Shown piece by piece: positions 1 to 10,138 of a DNA stretch of 64,000 bases. Each line of letters opens with the position of its first letter. The first letter of the stretch is position 1. This DNA is from Dietzia sp. ANT_WB102 (lineage in GTDB: Bacteria > Actinomycetota > Actinomycetes > Mycobacteriales > Mycobacteriaceae), in contig NZ_VOBA01000001.1 of assembly GCF_008369165.1 (NCBI RefSeq), positions 1,915,630 to 1,979,629 of the forward strand, in the 5' to 3' direction. Both the position numbers and the translations under genes were made by a program. The notes below the pieces were generated by a model. That model searched no databases. It was not told the DNA's origin and saw only the letters and a list, made by a program, of their open reading frames with translations.

Positions 1-441
1 GGCGGGGGTGACGCTGTACTCGGCCAGTCCGCCCATCGAGTACATGGACAAGGGTTCGCCCGATGCCCGGCGCAGCCGGGTCTCACCGTCGTACAGGGTT
101 CCCCTCAGGCGGTTGTACTCGAAGAACGTGGAGCAGAGGTCCTCCATGCCGCGAGCGCAGTTCTCGCAGGATCCGCACGGCATGATGAAGGAGCCGACCA
201 CCCGGTCGCCGGGGCGGACGTTGGTCACTCCGGGGCCGACCTCGGCGACCACTCCGGAAATCTCGTGGCCCAGGACCCCGGGCAGCGGGAAACCGACCTC
301 ACCCTTCATGACGTGCAGGTCGGTGTGACAGACCCCGCAGGCGTGGTTGTGGACCAAGACCTCACCCGCGCGCGGCTCGGGGATCGGGATGTCTTCGATC
401 ACCAGCGGGGATCCGGTCGCAACACACACCGCAGCTCTCAT
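1..441 (-). CDS. Zn-dependent alcohol dehydrogenase, N-terminal part (cut by window edge)
   Basis: The minus-strand frame opens with ATG at 441 and runs off the left edge, giving 147 residues. It is the GroES-like catalytic domain of a medium-chain zinc alcohol dehydrogenase. The catalytic zinc ligands are visible in GVCHTDLHV (Cys, His) and in the GHE motif of LGHEISG, and a structural-zinc cysteine cluster begins at PCGSCENCARG. The Rossmann NAD domain lies outside the window. The gene is divergent from an acyl-CoA dehydrogenase/SDR/MaoC cluster, so a role in oxidising an alcohol or hydroxy-acyl intermediate of the same pathway is plausible, but that is inference from position only. The exact substrate cannot be read from this fragment. 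Confidence 0.9.
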   Translation of the reverse strand, partial: MRAAVCVATGSPLVIEDIPIPEPRAGEVLVHNHACGVCHTDLHVMKGEVGFPLPGVLGHEISGVVAEVGPGVTNVRPGDRVVGSFIMPCGSCENCARGMEDLCSTFFEYNRLRGTLYDGETRLRRASGEPLSMYSMGGLAEYSVTPA

Positions 442-611
442 GCGGCCGACTGTACGCAGTGATCAGCAGCCCAGGAGGCAGTCCGCTCGAAACGTCGCCT
501 CTACGGATCCTCGTCATTCGGTCGGGCGTCGAAGCGCGGTGGTGGCGGCCCGGAAGGCGGATAATGGCTGCGGGAATCCGGCGGACGAAGTCAAGCGGCG
601 GGAGTAGGGCG
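442..611. promoter_or_regulatory. Divergent promoter region, alcohol dehydrogenase / acyl-CoA dehydrogenase
   Basis: This 170-nt gap separates two divergent genes. A GATAAT hexamer at 560-565 is a good -10 candidate for the plus-strand cluster, 46 nt before its ATG. No convincing -35 or operator was recognised. Confidence 0.4.
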
Positions 612-1799
612 ATGATCGAGACGGCGACAGCCTCCGAGGTGTCCGGGGAAGACTTCGCGGACATACTCGCGAACACCCAGCGCTTCATCCGAACGGTGGT
701 TATGCCCCGCGAGCAGGAGATCGCGGATTGCGACGCGGTGCCGGAGGATATCCGAGCGGCGCTCGCGGACATGGGAATGTTCGGGTATGCGATCCCGCAA
801 CGCTGGGGAGGACTGGGGCTGGACCTGATCCAGGACGTCGAACTGGCTATGGAATTCGGCTACACCACGCTGGCCATGCGGTCGCTGTTCGGGACCAACA
901 ACGGCATCGCGGGGCAGGTGCTGGTGGCCTTCGGCACGGATGAACAGAAATCGCGGTGGCTGGGGCGGATCGCGTCTGGCGAGGTCGTCGCGTCGTTCGC
1001 GCTCACCGAGGACGGCGCCGGATCGAACCCTGCGGGCCTGACCACCCGGGCGGTTCGGGACGGCGGCGACTGGGTGATCGACGGCACCAAGCGCTTCATC
1101 ACCAACGCGCCGCTGGCCGGCCTGTTCGTCGTCTTCGCACGGACCCGGCCGGCCGATGCTGACGGCACCGGTATCGCCGTCTTCCTCGTTCCCGCCGACG
1201 CCGAAGGGGTGACCGTGGGACCACGGGACAAGAAGATGGGGCAGGAAGGCGCCTGGACGGCGGAAGTGAATTTCCGGGACGTCCGCCTACCGGCCTCCGC
1301 CCTGGTGGGAGGGGACGAGGACGCCGGATACCGCGCCGCCATGACGTCGCTGGCGCGGGGGCGCGTGCACATCGCCGCGGTCTCGGTCGGCGCCGCCCGG
1401 CGGGCACTGGACGAGTCGGTTGCGCATGCGGCCACGGCGACTCAGGGCGGAACCGCGATCGGCGAGTTCCAGTTGGTGCAGGCCATGCTGGCCGACATTC
1501 AAGTCGGGGTGATGGCGGGACGGGCCATGGTCCGTGAGGCGGCCGCCAAGTACCACTCGGGGGAGGACCGACGAATCGGGCCGTCCGCTGCCAAACTCTT
1601 CTGCACCGAGATGGCCGGCAGAGCCGCGGATCTCGCGGTGCAGATCCACGGCGGGAGCGGCTACATCCGGGGCGTCGCCGTCGAGCGCATCTACCGTGAC
1701 GTCCGGCTGCTACGACTGTACGAGGGGACGAGCGAGATCCAGAAGCTCATCATCGGTGGTGGGCTCGTGCGAATGGCCAAGGAAGGGGACGGTCGATGA
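612..1799 (+). CDS. Acyl-CoA dehydrogenase
   Basis: This 395-residue protein has the three-part acyl-CoA dehydrogenase fold: an N-terminal helical domain, a middle beta domain ([14 protein letters not shown] binding FAD and substrate) and a C-terminal helical domain. The family's catalytic base is the Glu of LYEGTSEIQ near the C-terminus. It should oxidise an acyl-CoA to the 2-enoyl-CoA and pass electrons to electron-transfer flavoprotein. The frame is open upstream to 459, but ATG 612 is preferred because a GGGAG ribosome site lies just before it and the protein then has normal family length. Its stop overlaps the next start (ATGA at 1796-1799), so it is coupled to the SDR gene. Acyl chain specificity is unknown. 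Confidence 0.93.
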   Translation: MIETATASEVSGEDFADILANTQRFIRTVVMPREQEIADCDAVPEDIRAALADMGMFGYAIPQRWGGLGLDLIQDVELAMEFGYTTLAMRSLFGTNNGIAGQVLVAFGTDEQKSRWLGRIASGEVVASFALTEDGAGSNPAGLTTRAVRDGGDWVIDGTKRFITNAPLAGLFVVFARTRPADADGTGIAVFLVPADAEGVTVGPRDKKMGQEGAWTAEVNFRDVRLPASALVGGDEDAGYRAAMTSLARGRVHIAAVSVGAARRALDESVAHAATATQGGTAIGEFQLVQAMLADIQVGVMAGRAMVREAAAKYHSGEDRRIGPSAAKLFCTEMAGRAADLAVQIHGGSGYIRGVAVERIYRDVRLLRLYEGTSEIQKLIIGGGLVRMAKEGDGR

Positions 1800-2536
1800 C
1801 TCTACTCAAGGGCAAGACTGCGGTGGTGACCGGTGCCGCGCGGGGTATCGGGCTCGAGATCGCGCGCACGTTCATCGACCATGGCGCGCGGGTCGTGATC
1901 GGGGACATCGATGACGATGCCGGGGCGTCGGCCATCGCCGAGCTGGGCGGTGAGGACAACGCCCGCTACGTGCACTGCGACGTCCGCGACGGCACGGCGG
2001 TCGAGGCGATGCTCGACGTCGCGGAGGAGATGTTCGGACCTCTGGGTGTGTTCGTGAACAATGCCGGGATCACGCGCGACGCGACCATGCGCAAGATGAC
2101 CGACGAGCAGTTCGACGACATCATTGCGATCCACCTCAAGGGAACCTGGAACGGGACCCGTGCTGCCGCCAGCCGGATGCGCGGACACGGGGGAGGTGCG
2201 ATCGTCAACATCTCGTCGATCTCCGGCAAGGTCGGGCTCGTCGGGCAGACCAACTACTCGGCCGCCAAGGCCGGGATCGTGGGCCTGACGAAGGCCGCGG
2301 CCAAGGAGGTGGCATTCGCAGGGGTGCGTGTCAACGCTGTCCAGCCGGGACTCATCCGCACCGCCATGACGCTCGCTATGCCCGAGCACATCTGGGAAGA
2401 GAAGCTGGCCGAGATCCCCATGGGACGCGCGGCCGAGCCGAGCGAGGTGGCGCAGGTAGTGCTGTTCCTGGCCAGTGACATGTCCAGTTACATGACCGGA
2501 ACGGTCCTGGAGATCACTGGCGGTCGACACATCTGA
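1796..2536 (+). CDS. SDR-family 3-hydroxyacyl-CoA/3-oxoacyl reductase (FabG-like)
   Basis: This 246-residue classical short-chain dehydrogenase has the NAD(P)-binding motif TGAARGIG at residues 11-18, NNAG, and the catalytic Ser (ISSISG) and YSAAK pair. The closest well-known family is FabG/3-hydroxyacyl-CoA dehydrogenase. An aspartate after the second strand (GDIDDD) suggests NAD(H) over NADP(H), which would fit oxidation in a catabolic path. It overlaps the acyl-CoA dehydrogenase by 4 nt and precedes a MaoC hydratase, so the three genes could perform the dehydrogenation, hydration and second oxidation steps of beta-oxidation. Confidence 0.92.
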   Translation: MTLLKGKTAVVTGAARGIGLEIARTFIDHGARVVIGDIDDDAGASAIAELGGEDNARYVHCDVRDGTAVEAMLDVAEEMFGPLGVFVNNAGITRDATMRKMTDEQFDDIIAIHLKGTWNGTRAAASRMRGHGGGAIVNISSISGKVGLVGQTNYSAAKAGIVGLTKAAAKEVAFAGVRVNAVQPGLIRTAMTLAMPEHIWEEKLAEIPMGRAAEPSEVAQVVLFLASDMSSYMTGTVLEITGGRHI

Positions 2537-2575
2537 TCCCGGCTTGAGGGGCCAGCTGCAACGAGGAGGACTGAC

Positions 2576-3028
2576 TTGAGGGTGTTTGAGGGGCTGGACC
2601 AGGTCGAGAACGCGATCGGTGAGCACTTGGGCTTCAGCGACTGGATGGAGATCACCCAGGAGCGGGTGGACGCGTTCGCCGAGGCGACCGGCGATCACCA
2701 ATGGATTCACGTTGACCCGGCGCGGGCGGCGGAGGGGCCCTATGGGAGCACCATTGCTCACGGGTACCTGACGCTGTCACTGCTGCCGGTGCTCGGCGCG
2801 GACGTCATGGACATCCGGGGGTTCCGGATGATGATCAACTACGGGCTCGGCAAGGTCCGGTTCCCCGCGCCGGTTCGGGTGGGATCCCGGATCCGAGCCG
2901 GGGTGGAGCTCGCCTCCCTCGAGCGCACACCGTCGGGCGCAAAGCTGACCTCGGTGGTGACGATCGAGGTCGAGGGTGGCGGTCGGCCAGCGGTGGTGGC
3001 AGAAGCGATCCGTCTGATGGTGGAGTGA
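2576..3028 (+). CDS. MaoC-like (R)-specific enoyl-CoA hydratase
   Basis: This 150-residue single hot-dog protein carries the hydratase-2 signature AFAEATGDHQWIH, including its catalytic Asp and His, followed by the conserved HGYLTLSLLP. It hydrates 2-enoyl-CoA to 3-hydroxyacyl-CoA. The start is TTG 2576, five bases after an AGGAGGA ribosome site at 2564-2570; GTG 2582 is an in-frame alternative. The 39-nt gap after the SDR gene and the shared strand suggest one operon with the two preceding genes. Confidence 0.92.
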   Translation: MRVFEGLDQVENAIGEHLGFSDWMEITQERVDAFAEATGDHQWIHVDPARAAEGPYGSTIAHGYLTLSLLPVLGADVMDIRGFRMMINYGLGKVRFPAPVRVGSRIRAGVELASLERTPSGAKLTSVVTIEVEGGGRPAVVAEAIRLMVE

Positions 3029-3110
3029 CAGATAGGTGGCGCGACGACTACCTGACAATTCATGCAGAGTTAACTACATCGCTGTGATTCCGGCGTAGCG
3101 TCGTCGTCAA

Positions 3111-3220
3111 CGGTCGGTGGGGAAGCCGACCGTCGGGAGGTCCCAGCCGATGATCGACTGTAGCGATCGGGAGGGGGCCGGCACCCGGCCCCGTCACCAC
3201 CAGGTGACCTGGGCCGACCG
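3111..3220 (+). promoter_or_regulatory. Hairpin-rich leader of phoH with two competing pairings
   Basis: Several perfect stems sit in this 110-nt leader: CGGTCGG/CCGACCG (3111-3117 with 3126-3132), GATCG/CGATC (3152-3156 with 3164-3168), GGGGCCGG/CCGGCCCC (3174-3181 with 3185-3192) and GTCACC/GGTGAC (3193-3198 with 3203-3208). A second exact copy of CCGACCG at 3214-3220 could replace the first partner of 3111-3117, and CCCAG (3142-3146) can pair with CTGGG (3209-3213). This is the kind of arrangement seen in attenuators and riboswitches, but I do not recognise a known class, and stems are easy to find in GC-rich DNA. Confidence 0.35.
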
Positions 3221-3269
3221 GTCCATCCCAGCACACTCGCGGGTGCCGCGGGTGAGGAGCGCGCCGTGA
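3150..3269 (+). CDS. Small ORF coupled to phoH (possible PhoAT-like antitoxin or leader peptide)
   Basis: ATG 3150 opens 39 codons ending in TGA 3267-3269, which overlaps the GTG start of the PIN-PhoH gene (GTGA at 3266-3269). A GGGAGG ribosome site lies at 3135-3140, nine bases before the ATG. The peptide begins MIDCSDREG and is basic, with many Arg and Pro. In mycobacteria a small gene upstream of phoH2 has been described as its antitoxin-like partner (phoAT-phoH2). The position and overlap here fit that arrangement, but I cannot show sequence similarity. The reading frame also runs through the leader hairpins, so a leader peptide is an alternative. Confidence 0.45.
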   Translation: MIDCSDREGAGTRPRHHQVTWADRSIPAHSRVPRVRSAP

Positions 3270-4621
3270 CCGACACCGTACGTACCTACGTCCTCGACAC
3301 CTCGGTTCTGCTGTCCGACCCGTGGGCCGTCACCCGCTTCGCCGAACACCACGTGGTGCTGCCCATCGCGGTCATCAGCGAACTGGAGGGCAAGCGCAAC
3401 CATCCGGAACTGGGTTACTTCGCCCGCGAGGCCCTACGGCTGCTCGAGGATCTACGCCTGCGCCACGGGCGCCTCGACGGCGACCTGACCATCACCGAGA
3501 CCGGCGGCACCCTCCGAGTCGAGCTCAACCACACCGACCAGGCGGTGCTGCCGTCCGGCTTCCGCGACACAGGTAACGACTCCAGGATCCTGGCATGCGC
3601 GCTCAATCTGCGGGCCGAGGGAGCCGACACCGTCCTGGTATCCAAGGACGTCCCGCTTCGAGTCAAGGCGGGTTCGGTGGGCCTGCCAGCCGACGAGTAC
3701 CACGCCCAGGACGTCGTGCTCACCGGGTACAGCGGGGTCACCGATCTTGTGGCCACGCAGGAACTCGTCGACACGCTGTTCGCCGAGGGCAGGGCCTCCT
3801 CCCTCGCGGCCCGGGCCGCGGGACTGGGGAGTGGAACAGAGGTGCACTGTGGCGTACGGATCCAGACCGAGTCGTCGTCTGCGCTCGCCCGGGTCACCGA
3901 CGATGGCGGGCTCCGGCTGGTCCGCGGCGACGTCGAGGTGTTCGGCCTGCGAGGTCGCTCGGCTGAGCAGCGCATCGCGATCGACTGTCTGCTCGACGAG
4001 TCGATCGGGATCGTCTCCCTCGGCGGCCGGGCAGGCACCGGCAAGTCGGCGCTGGCGCTGTGCGCAGGCCTCGAATCGGTCCTGGAACGGCGCCGACACC
4101 GGAAGATCGTCGTGTTCCGCCCGCTCTACGCCGTGGGCGGGCAGGAGCTGGGATACCTGCCCGGCAGCGAGTCAGAGAAGATGTCGCCCTGGTCGCAGGC
4201 CGTGTTCGACACCCTCGAGGGCTTGGTCAGCGAGAACGTCATCGACGAGGTGATCGACCGCGACATCCTCGAGGTACTGCCGCTGACCCACATCCGTGGA
4301 CGGAGCCTGCACGATTCGTTCGTGATCGTCGACGAGGCGCAGTCGCTCGAGCGGAACGTTCTGCTCACCGTGCTCTCGCGACTGGGTACGGGGTCGCGGG
4401 TGGTGCTCACCCACGATGTGGCGCAGCGGGACAACCTGCGGGTCGGCCGGCACGACGGCATCCAGGCGGTGGTGGAGAAGCTCAAGGGACACCCACTGTT
4501 CGCTCACGTCACGCTGAGCCGCTCGGAACGCTCGGCGATCGCCGAACTCGTCACCACGATGCTCGAGGAATTCCATCCCGATAGCACGCCCGGGGAGTTG
4601 CGACGGATCCACGCCGCCTGA
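3266..4621 (+). CDS. phoH2: PIN-PhoH fusion protein (PhoH2)
   Basis: This 451-residue protein joins an N-terminal PIN ribonuclease domain to a C-terminal PhoH ATPase. PIN acidic residues appear in [24 protein letters not shown] and VSKDVPL (about residues 10-130). The PhoH part has Walker A GRAGTGKS near residue 255 and Walker B FVIVDEAQ near residue 355. PhoH2 proteins of actinobacteria are described as RNA helicase/ribonuclease enzymes. The start is GTG 3266 behind GAGGAG (3254-3259), overlapping the small upstream ORF. The position opposite fumC and glpX matches Rv1095 in M. tuberculosis. Confidence 0.93.
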   Translation: MTDTVRTYVLDTSVLLSDPWAVTRFAEHHVVLPIAVISELEGKRNHPELGYFAREALRLLEDLRLRHGRLDGDLTITETGGTLRVELNHTDQAVLPSGFRDTGNDSRILACALNLRAEGADTVLVSKDVPLRVKAGSVGLPADEYHAQDVVLTGYSGVTDLVATQELVDTLFAEGRASSLAARAAGLGSGTEVHCGVRIQTESSSALARVTDDGGLRLVRGDVEVFGLRGRSAEQRIAIDCLLDESIGIVSLGGRAGTGKSALALCAGLESVLERRRHRKIVVFRPLYAVGGQELGYLPGSESEKMSPWSQAVFDTLEGLVSENVIDEVIDRDILEVLPLTHIRGRSLHDSFVIVDEAQSLERNVLLTVLSRLGTGSRVVLTHDVAQRDNLRVGRHDGIQAVVEKLKGHPLFAHVTLSRSERSAIAELVTTMLEEFHPDSTPGELRRIHAA

Positions 4622-4651
4622 CGAGGTCCTGAGGCCCACCGTGGGATGATT

Positions 4652-4680
4652 CGGGTCCGGGCTGAGCGCGCCCGGACCCG
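4652..4680 (+). terminator. Hairpin terminator after phoH2
   Basis: A perfect 11-bp stem, CGGGTCCGGGC (4652-4662) with GCCCGGACCCG (4670-4680), has a 7-nt loop and lies 31 nt after the phoH2 stop. There is no U tract, as is usual for hairpin terminators in high-GC actinobacteria. Confidence 0.6.
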
Positions 4681-4704
4681 CAGAATGGACCACGGAGGTT
4701 TCCC

Positions 4705-5280
4705 ATGTCCCGACGCTCGTCGCTGGCGTCCGCGCTGTCGATCGTCACCGCAAGTGTGGTGGTGTTGTCCGCGTGTGGCGAACAGACACCGGGCGGACTG
4801 CCGGACCGGGGACGGAACCACACCGGTACCGAACAGGACGGCACCGACCAGAATGTTGCCGACCCGGCGACAGGCGGGTCGGGGGCCCAGCACGCGGCCG
4901 GTTCCGATGCGAACGATCCGATCGTCGTCAAGATCGGAGATGTCGAGTTCCTCACGAACATGGCCATCTACCGCCGTTACAACGACGCCAAGGAGACCCC
5001 ACTCGCGCTTCAGGCCCCCGTCGCTCCGGCAGAGGTGCTCGACGGAGGGAAGAAACAGGACTTCGTCGATGGCACCATCTATTGGTCACCGGGGACCGGG
5101 GCGCAGATCGTCCGCGGGCAGATCCTCGCGACCTATCTGGACAACGGCGGACCCACCGGCCGGTTGGGGTGGCCGGTGGGCGACGAGACCGCCGAGGACG
5201 CGGCGATCTACTCCGACTTCGAGCGTGGGCAGATCCGCCTGCAGGACCAGGCCATCCGGGTGATCGAGCACACCGGCTGA
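4705..5280 (+). CDS. LGFP-repeat lipoprotein
   Basis: This 191-residue protein has a positively charged start, a hydrophobic stretch and a lipobox ending LSAC, so Cys24 should be lipidated and the protein anchored outside the membrane. A low-complexity linker rich in Gly, Thr and Asp follows (residues 25-70). The C-terminal part contains LGFP-type repeats, seen in GRLGWPVGDE and in the related segment around residues 85-125. LGFP repeats are found in envelope proteins of mycolic-acid bacteria and are thought to bind the cell wall. The gene is convergent with fumC, 16 nt away, and does not form part of an evident operon. Confidence 0.85.
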   Translation: MSRRSSLASALSIVTASVVVLSACGEQTPGGLPDRGRNHTGTEQDGTDQNVADPATGGSGAQHAAGSDANDPIVVKIGDVEFLTNMAIYRRYNDAKETPLALQAPVAPAEVLDGGKKQDFVDGTIYWSPGTGAQIVRGQILATYLDNGGPTGRLGWPVGDETAEDAAIYSDFERGQIRLQDQAIRVIEHTG

Positions 5281-5296
5281 CCCGCGACCCGCGAGG

Positions 5297-6700
5297 TCAG
5301 CGCTCGCGGTCGAGGCCGGTCATGCCCAGGACGTCAAGGCGTCGGTCGAGCTCATCCTCGGACAACGCGTCCGGGACGAAGCCCAGCGCGATGACGGCCT
5401 CTCGAATCGTGATCTCCTCGGCGAGAGCGTGCTTAGCGACTCGGGCGGCCTCCTCGTAGCCGATCGCCGAGTTCAGCGGGGTCACGATCGAGGGGGAGGA
5501 CTCGGCAAGGCGGCGCATGCGGTCCGCGTCCGGCTCGATCCCGTCGATGCAGCGCTCAGCGAAGAGCGTGGACGAGTTCGCTAGGATCCGCACCGACTCG
5601 AGCACGTTTCGCGCCATCACCGGGATGGCCGTGTTGAGCTCGAAGGCGCCGCTCGCGCCGGCCCAGGCCACGGCCGCGTCGTTGCCCACGACCTGGGCGG
5701 CGACCTGCGCGACCGTCTCGCACAGCACCGGATTGACCTTGCCGGGCATGATCGACGACCCCGGCTGCAGGTCCGGCAGGTGAACCTCGGACAGTCCCGT
5801 CATGGGCCCCGAGCCCATCCACCGGATGTCGTTCGCAATCTTGGTCAGCGAGACGGCGATAGTCCGGAGCGCACCGGAGAGTTCGACCAGTCCGTCGCGA
5901 GCGGACTGGGCCTCGAATGGATCCACCGCGAGACGGAGATCCTCAAGGCCGGTGAGGGAACGCAGTTCTTCGACGACCGCGGAGCCGAAGCCGTCCGGGG
6001 CGTTGAGCCCGGTGCCCGCGGCGGTGCCGCCGATCGGTAGCTCCCCGACGCGGGGCAGCGTCCCGCAGACGCGCTCGATGCCCGCGCGGATCTGGCGGGC
6101 GAAACCGGCGAACTCCTGCCCGAGCGTCACGGGGACGGCGTCCATCAGGTGGGTGCGGCCCGGCTTGACCACCTCGCGCCACTGCTCGGCCTTGGCCTCG
6201 AGGGACTCGGCGAGGGTTCCGAGGGCGGGGACGAGATCGGCGATGACGACCTCGGTCGCCGCGACATGGGTGGCGGTCGGGAAGGTGTCGTTGGACGACT
6301 GCGACATGTTGACGTCGTCGTTGGGGTGCACGGTCACACCCTCGGCCGCGCACAGCGAAGCGATGACCTCGTTGGTGTTCATGTTGGAGCTGGTGCCCGA
6401 ACCGGTCTGGAACACGTCTACGGGGAAGTGCTCGTCGAGTTCGCCCTCGGCGATGCGGCCGGCTGCGGCGACGATCGCGTCGACCTTGACCCGGTCGAGC
6501 AGCCCCAGGCGGCCGTTGACAATCGCACAGGCGGACTTGAGGAGGCCGAGCGCACGGATCTGCGCCCGCTCGAGCCCGCTGCCGGAGACAGGGAAGTTCT
6601 CGACGGCGCGCTGGGTCTGTGCCCGCCAGAGCGCGTCGACCGGCACCCGGACCTCGCCCATCGTGTCGTGTTCGATACGGAATTCAGTCTGATCGGCCAT
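5297..6700 (-). CDS. fumC: Class II fumarate hydratase
   Basis: This 467-residue protein matches the usual length of class II (iron-free) fumarases. The fumarate lyase signature [11 protein letters not shown] is near residue 315, and [14 protein letters not shown] near residue 100 forms part of the active site. It interconverts fumarate and malate in the TCA cycle. It is followed on the plus-strand side by an unrelated lipoprotein and preceded by glpX on the same strand, 75 nt away; the fumC-glpX order is conserved in mycobacteria (Rv1098c-Rv1099c). Confidence 0.97.
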   Translation of the reverse strand: MADQTEFRIEHDTMGEVRVPVDALWRAQTQRAVENFPVSGSGLERAQIRALGLLKSACAIVNGRLGLLDRVKVDAIVAAAGRIAEGELDEHFPVDVFQTGSGTSSNMNTNEVIASLCAAEGVTVHPNDDVNMSQSSNDTFPTATHVAATEVVIADLVPALGTLAESLEAKAEQWREVVKPGRTHLMDAVPVTLGQEFAGFARQIRAGIERVCGTLPRVGELPIGGTAAGTGLNAPDGFGSAVVEELRSLTGLEDLRLAVDPFEAQSARDGLVELSGALRTIAVSLTKIANDIRWMGSGPMTGLSEVHLPDLQPGSSIMPGKVNPVLCETVAQVAAQVVGNDAAVAWAGASGAFELNTAIPVMARNVLESVRILANSSTLFAERCIDGIEPDADRMRRLAESSPSIVTPLNSAIGYEEAARVAKHALAEEITIREAVIALGFVPDALSEDELDRRLDVLGMTGLDRER

Positions 6701-6775
6701 ACCGGTCAGCGTAGGCGGGCCCGCCGCACCGTGCAGGGAGACTAGTGCGGCGGGCGCGAGAAGATCGAGAACGGA

Positions 6776-7786
6776 TCAGTGGTCGCCGGCGCTCTGCCCG
6801 TAGTCCACGGCGGAGAACTCGCGAAGCTTCTCCATCTTGTGTCGGCCCTCGACGTGGCGGACGGTGCCCGACTTGGACCGCATGACCAGCGAGCGGGTGA
6901 CCGCGCCGTTGGAGCGGTAGCTCACGCCGCGGACCATGTCGCCGTTCGTGATGCCGGTGGCGGCGAAGAAGCAATTGTCACCCTTGACGAGGTCGTCCGT
7001 TCCGAGGATCGCGTCGACGTCCAGCCCGGCGTCGACCGCCTTCTGACGTTCGGCATCGTCCTGCGGCCACAGCTGGCCCTGGATCTCGCCTCCCATGCAC
7101 TTCATGGCGCAGGCAGTGATGATCCCCTCCGGTGTGCCGCCGATCCCCATGAGCATGTCCACTGAGCTGTCGTCGGAGGCCGCGGCCACGCCGCCGGCGA
7201 CGTCGCCGTCCATGATCAGCCGGACCTTCGCGCCGGCGGCACGGATTTCGGCGATGAGATCCTCGTGGCGCGGCCGGTCCAGGACACACACCGTCATGTC
7301 CCCGACATCGATGTTCTTGGCCTTGGCGACCGACCGGATGTTCCACTCTGTGGACTTAGACAGGTCGATCTTGCCGACCGCGTCCGGGCCCACGGCAATC
7401 TTCCGCATGTAGAACACCGCAGACGGGTCGAACATGGAACCGCGCTCTGCGACGGCGATCACCGCGATCGAGTTGGGTCGGCCTTCGGCCATGAGACGGG
7501 TGCCGTCGATGGGGTCCACCGCGACGTCGACGGCCGGTCCGTCGCCGGTACCGACATGCTCGCCGTTGAAGAGCATGGGCGCCTCGTCCTTCTCGCCCTC
7601 TCCGATCACCACGACGCCGTCCATATCGACGGTGGAGATGAGCTCGCGCATGGCGTCCACCGCGGCGCCGTCGCCACCGTTCTTGTCGCCACGACCCACC
7701 CATCGCCCTGCAGCGAGGGCGGCGGCCTCGGTCACACGGACCAGCTCCATGGCAAGATTTCGATCGGGGCGCTTGGTCTGTGACAT
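6776..7786 (-). CDS. glpX: Class II fructose-1,6-bisphosphatase
   Basis: This 336-residue protein has the GlpX metal- and phosphate-binding segments [25 protein letters not shown] and [11 protein letters not shown]. It dephosphorylates fructose-1,6-bisphosphate in gluconeogenesis and is the main FBPase of mycobacteria (Rv1099c). The frame stays open to 8206, but ATG 7786 is chosen because it gives the normal N-terminus ([20 protein letters not shown]) and a GAGGAG site lies upstream. It is divergent from the DUF4245 gene. Confidence 0.96.
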   Translation of the reverse strand: MSQTKRPDRNLAMELVRVTEAAALAAGRWVGRGDKNGGDGAAVDAMRELISTVDMDGVVVIGEGEKDEAPMLFNGEHVGTGDGPAVDVAVDPIDGTRLMAEGRPNSIAVIAVAERGSMFDPSAVFYMRKIAVGPDAVGKIDLSKSTEWNIRSVAKAKNIDVGDMTVCVLDRPRHEDLIAEIRAAGAKVRLIMDGDVAGGVAAASDDSSVDMLMGIGGTPEGIITACAMKCMGGEIQGQLWPQDDAERQKAVDAGLDVDAILGTDDLVKGDNCFFAATGITNGDMVRGVSYRSNGAVTRSLVMRSKSGTVRHVEGRHKMEKLREFSAVDYGQSAGDH

Positions 7787-7934
7787 AAGTGGTCTGGCTC
7801 CTCGTGAAAACTGGTGCGGGCGCGACGGGGTCACGCGCGGCGCTATGGGGTGTCGGCGCTCATTGTTCCACCTCTGCGACCCCGCTGGGGCCCACGCGCC
7901 GGACTCGCCCCGGGTGGGTGGGATACTCGCAGTC

Positions 7935-8495
7935 GTGGCCGAGGCGAAACCGAGAATCCTGCAGGGCAACCGCGACATGTTCTGGTCGGTGGTGGTGCTC
8001 ATGGTGATCTGTGGCGTCTTCGCCGGCGTGGCGGGGCTGTGCACCTTCAGCCCCTCCGGCCCGCAGCAGGGCCAAATCCCCGACTTCGACGCCCGGGCCT
8101 CCCTCACCCAGGACGCCCGGAGCCTTGACTTCCCGATCCGTTCACCGGAGGTCCCCGAGAGCTGGACGGCCAATTCCGGTCGCGTCCAAGGCTTCGCCGG
8201 GACCATGTCGAGCCACGTCGGCTGGGTGACAGGCGAACGCAGCTACGTCGAGCTCGTCCAGTCCGACGCCCCCGAGGACGCGTTCCGATCCCTGAACGGC
8301 GGACCGAGGCCCAGCCGCACGATCGTGCCGGTCTCCGGCCGCGAGTGGGCCGTCTTCACCGGGGACGACGTCCGGCCTGTGTGGGTACTCGACCTGAACG
8401 AGGTCCGCATCGCCGTCACCGGCTCCGCGCCGACCTCGGATTTCGAGACGCTCGCCGCAGCCGCGCAGGCCGCCACGCCGCTTCCTACGCGGTAG
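7935..8495 (+). CDS. DUF4245 membrane-anchored protein (Rv1100-like)
   Basis: This 186-residue protein has one transmembrane segment (about residues 17-38, [19 protein letters not shown]) followed by an extracytoplasmic DUF4245 domain. Its function is unknown. GTG 7935 is chosen because a GATACT hexamer at 7922-7927 lies seven bases upstream, which would give a leaderless mRNA, and because homologues share an AKPRxLQxxRDMFWS-type start. ATG 7977 is the alternative. It lies divergent from glpX and convergent with xseB, as in mycobacteria. Confidence 0.82.
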   Translation: MAEAKPRILQGNRDMFWSVVVLMVICGVFAGVAGLCTFSPSGPQQGQIPDFDARASLTQDARSLDFPIRSPEVPESWTANSGRVQGFAGTMSSHVGWVTGERSYVELVQSDAPEDAFRSLNGGPRPSRTIVPVSGREWAVFTGDDVRPVWVLDLNEVRIAVTGSAPTSDFETLAAAAQAATPLPTR

Positions 8496-8525
8496 TCACC
8501 CAGCGTGCCGGGCCTGGCGACGGGG

Positions 8526-8759
8526 TCAGCTCCGGCCCGAGTCGCGCGTGTCGTCGTCACCCAGGACGGCGTCGATGCGCGCACGGGCACCGTCGAGATG
8601 CTCGGTGCACCGCGCGGCGAGTTCCTCGCCCCGCTCCCACAACGCCAGCGAGGCGTCCAGGTCCTGGCCACCCGCCTCGAGGATGCGGACCACCTCGATC
8701 AGCTCGTCGCGGGCCTGCTCGTACCCCAGCTCGGAGACGGGGGTCTGCTCGTCGGACAT
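8526..8759 (-). CDS. xseB: Exodeoxyribonuclease VII small subunit
   Basis: This 77-residue protein matches XseB, with the typical [17 protein letters not shown] and [14 protein letters not shown] helices. It joins XseA to form exonuclease VII, which degrades single-stranded DNA to acid-soluble oligonucleotides. The start overlaps the xseA stop by one base (TGATG), showing translational coupling. The minus-strand frame reads on without stops towards 10637, but that is GC-rich read-through and not part of the gene. Confidence 0.95.
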   Translation of the reverse strand: MSDEQTPVSELGYEQARDELIEVVRILEAGGQDLDASLALWERGEELAARCTEHLDGARARIDAVLGDDDTRDSGRS

Positions 8760-10138
8760 CAGGACTGCTCCTTGGTGTTCGTGGATGCCGGGGTTCCGGA
8801 CGGCGCCGGGTCGTCGGAAGGAGTCGGGGCGCCGGAGGGCGCTGTGTCGTCGAGGGGTGCCGGGTCGTCGGGGGGCGGGGCGATCCGGCCGGCGGCGGGG
8901 GTCGATCCGAGAACCGCCGCGGACAGCGCGCCGTCGGAGACGCGGATACGCAACTGCGACCCGGGCGGGGCGTCGGCGATCGACGAGACCACCCGGCCGT
9001 CGTGACTGCCGGCGACGGACTGGACCACCGCGTAGCCCCGGGCCAGCGTGGCGGCGGGGCCGAGGGTGGTGAGCCGGGCGGACAGGTGGCCGAGCGAGGT
9101 GGACTGGGAGTCGAGGATCCGGGTGATGTCGCGTCGCGCGGCACGGAGTGCCTCGGCGACGACTTCCGCACGTGATTCCACGATCCCGTACGGGTTCGAC
9201 ATGCACGGGCGCGATCGCACCGCGGCCAGCTGGTTGCGCTCCCGGTCCACCCACCCGCGCAGGGCCCTGGCGGTACGGGCCCGGGCCTCGGCGATGCGGC
9301 GGCGCTCCTCGATCACGTCGGGGACCACGCGTTTGGCCGCGTCGGTGGGGGTGGCGGCGCGAAGGTCGGCGACCAGGTCCGACAACGGAGAGTCGGGCTC
9401 GTGCCCGATCGCGGAGACCACCGGGGTGCGGCACCGCGAGATCGCGCGGATGAGCGCCTCGTCGGAAAACGGGAGCAGATCCTCGACCGACCCGCCGCCG
9501 CGGGCGAGGATGATGACGTCGACAGCGGGGTCGGCGTCGAGCTCGGCCAGCGCGTCGAGAATCTGCGGCACCGCCGATACTCCCTGCACGGCGGTGTTGC
9601 GCACGGCGAAGCGGACGTCCGGCCAGCGGCCGCGGGCCACCTCGACGACGTCGCGCTCGGCGGCGCTCGCCCGTCCGGTGATCAGGCCGACGCACATGGG
9701 CAGGAACGGCAGGGGTCGTTTGAGTCGGGGATCGAACAGCCCCTCCGCTGCCAGTGCCTGCTTGAGCCGCTCGATGCGGGCCAGGAGTTCGCCCACGCCC
9801 ACCGGGCGGATCTCCGACACCTGCAGTGAGAACGAGCCGCGGCCCGTGTAGAAGCGGGGCGTTCCGCGCACCACTACTCGGCTGCCCTCGGTGACCGGCA
9901 CCGGCGACTCCGAGATGAGCTTGGGCGGGCAAGTGAGCGTGAGCGAGTTGTCCACCGAGGGGTCGCGCAAGGTGAGGAACGCGGTCCGGGTGCCGGGGCG
10001 GAGGCTCAACTGGGTGATCTGACCCTCGACCCACACTGCGCCCAGACGGTGGATCCACGCCGCGATCTGGTCTGAGACCACCCGGACCGGCCACGGCTGC
10101 TCGGCGCTGCTGGGGGAGCGCGGGGACGAGGCCGTCAC
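8759..10138 (-). CDS. xseA: Exodeoxyribonuclease VII large subunit
   Basis: This 459-residue protein has the N-terminal OB-fold (about residues 14-110) and the catalytic Exonuc_VII_L domain with [14 protein letters not shown] and the conserved [12 protein letters not shown]. The C-terminal tail (after about residue 410) is rich in Pro, Ser and Asp and looks disordered. It is the nuclease subunit of exonuclease VII. It overlaps the upstream lipid-droplet gene by 4 nt (ATGA) and xseB by 1 nt, so the three genes form a coupled operon. Confidence 0.96.
   Translation of the reverse strand: MTASSPRSPSSAEQPWPVRVVSDQIAAWIHRLGAVWVEGQITQLSLRPGTRTAFLTLRDPSVDNSLTLTCPPKLISESPVPVTEGSRVVVRGTPRFYTGRGSFSLQVSEIRPVGVGELLARIERLKQALAAEGLFDPRLKRPLPFLPMCVGLITGRASAAERDVVEVARGRWPDVRFAVRNTAVQGVSAVPQILDALAELDADPAVDVIILARGGGSVEDLLPFSDEALIRAISRCRTPVVSAIGHEPDSPLSDLVADLRAATPTDAAKRVVPDVIEERRRIAEARARTARALRGWVDRERNQLAAVRSRPCMSNPYGIVESRAEVVAEALRAARRDITRILDSQSTSLGHLSARLTTLGPAATLARGYAVVQSVAGSHDGRVVSSIADAPPGSQLRIRVSDGALSAAVLGSTPAAGRIAPPPDDPAPLDDTAPSGAPTPSDDPAPSGTPASTNTKEQS

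Noticed and set aside
3111-3220. Known riboswitch classes (cobalamin, SAM-IV, ydaO, M-box, TPP) in the phoH leader
   Set aside because: None of their conserved sequence elements, as far as I can recall them, is present; only generic hairpins are seen.
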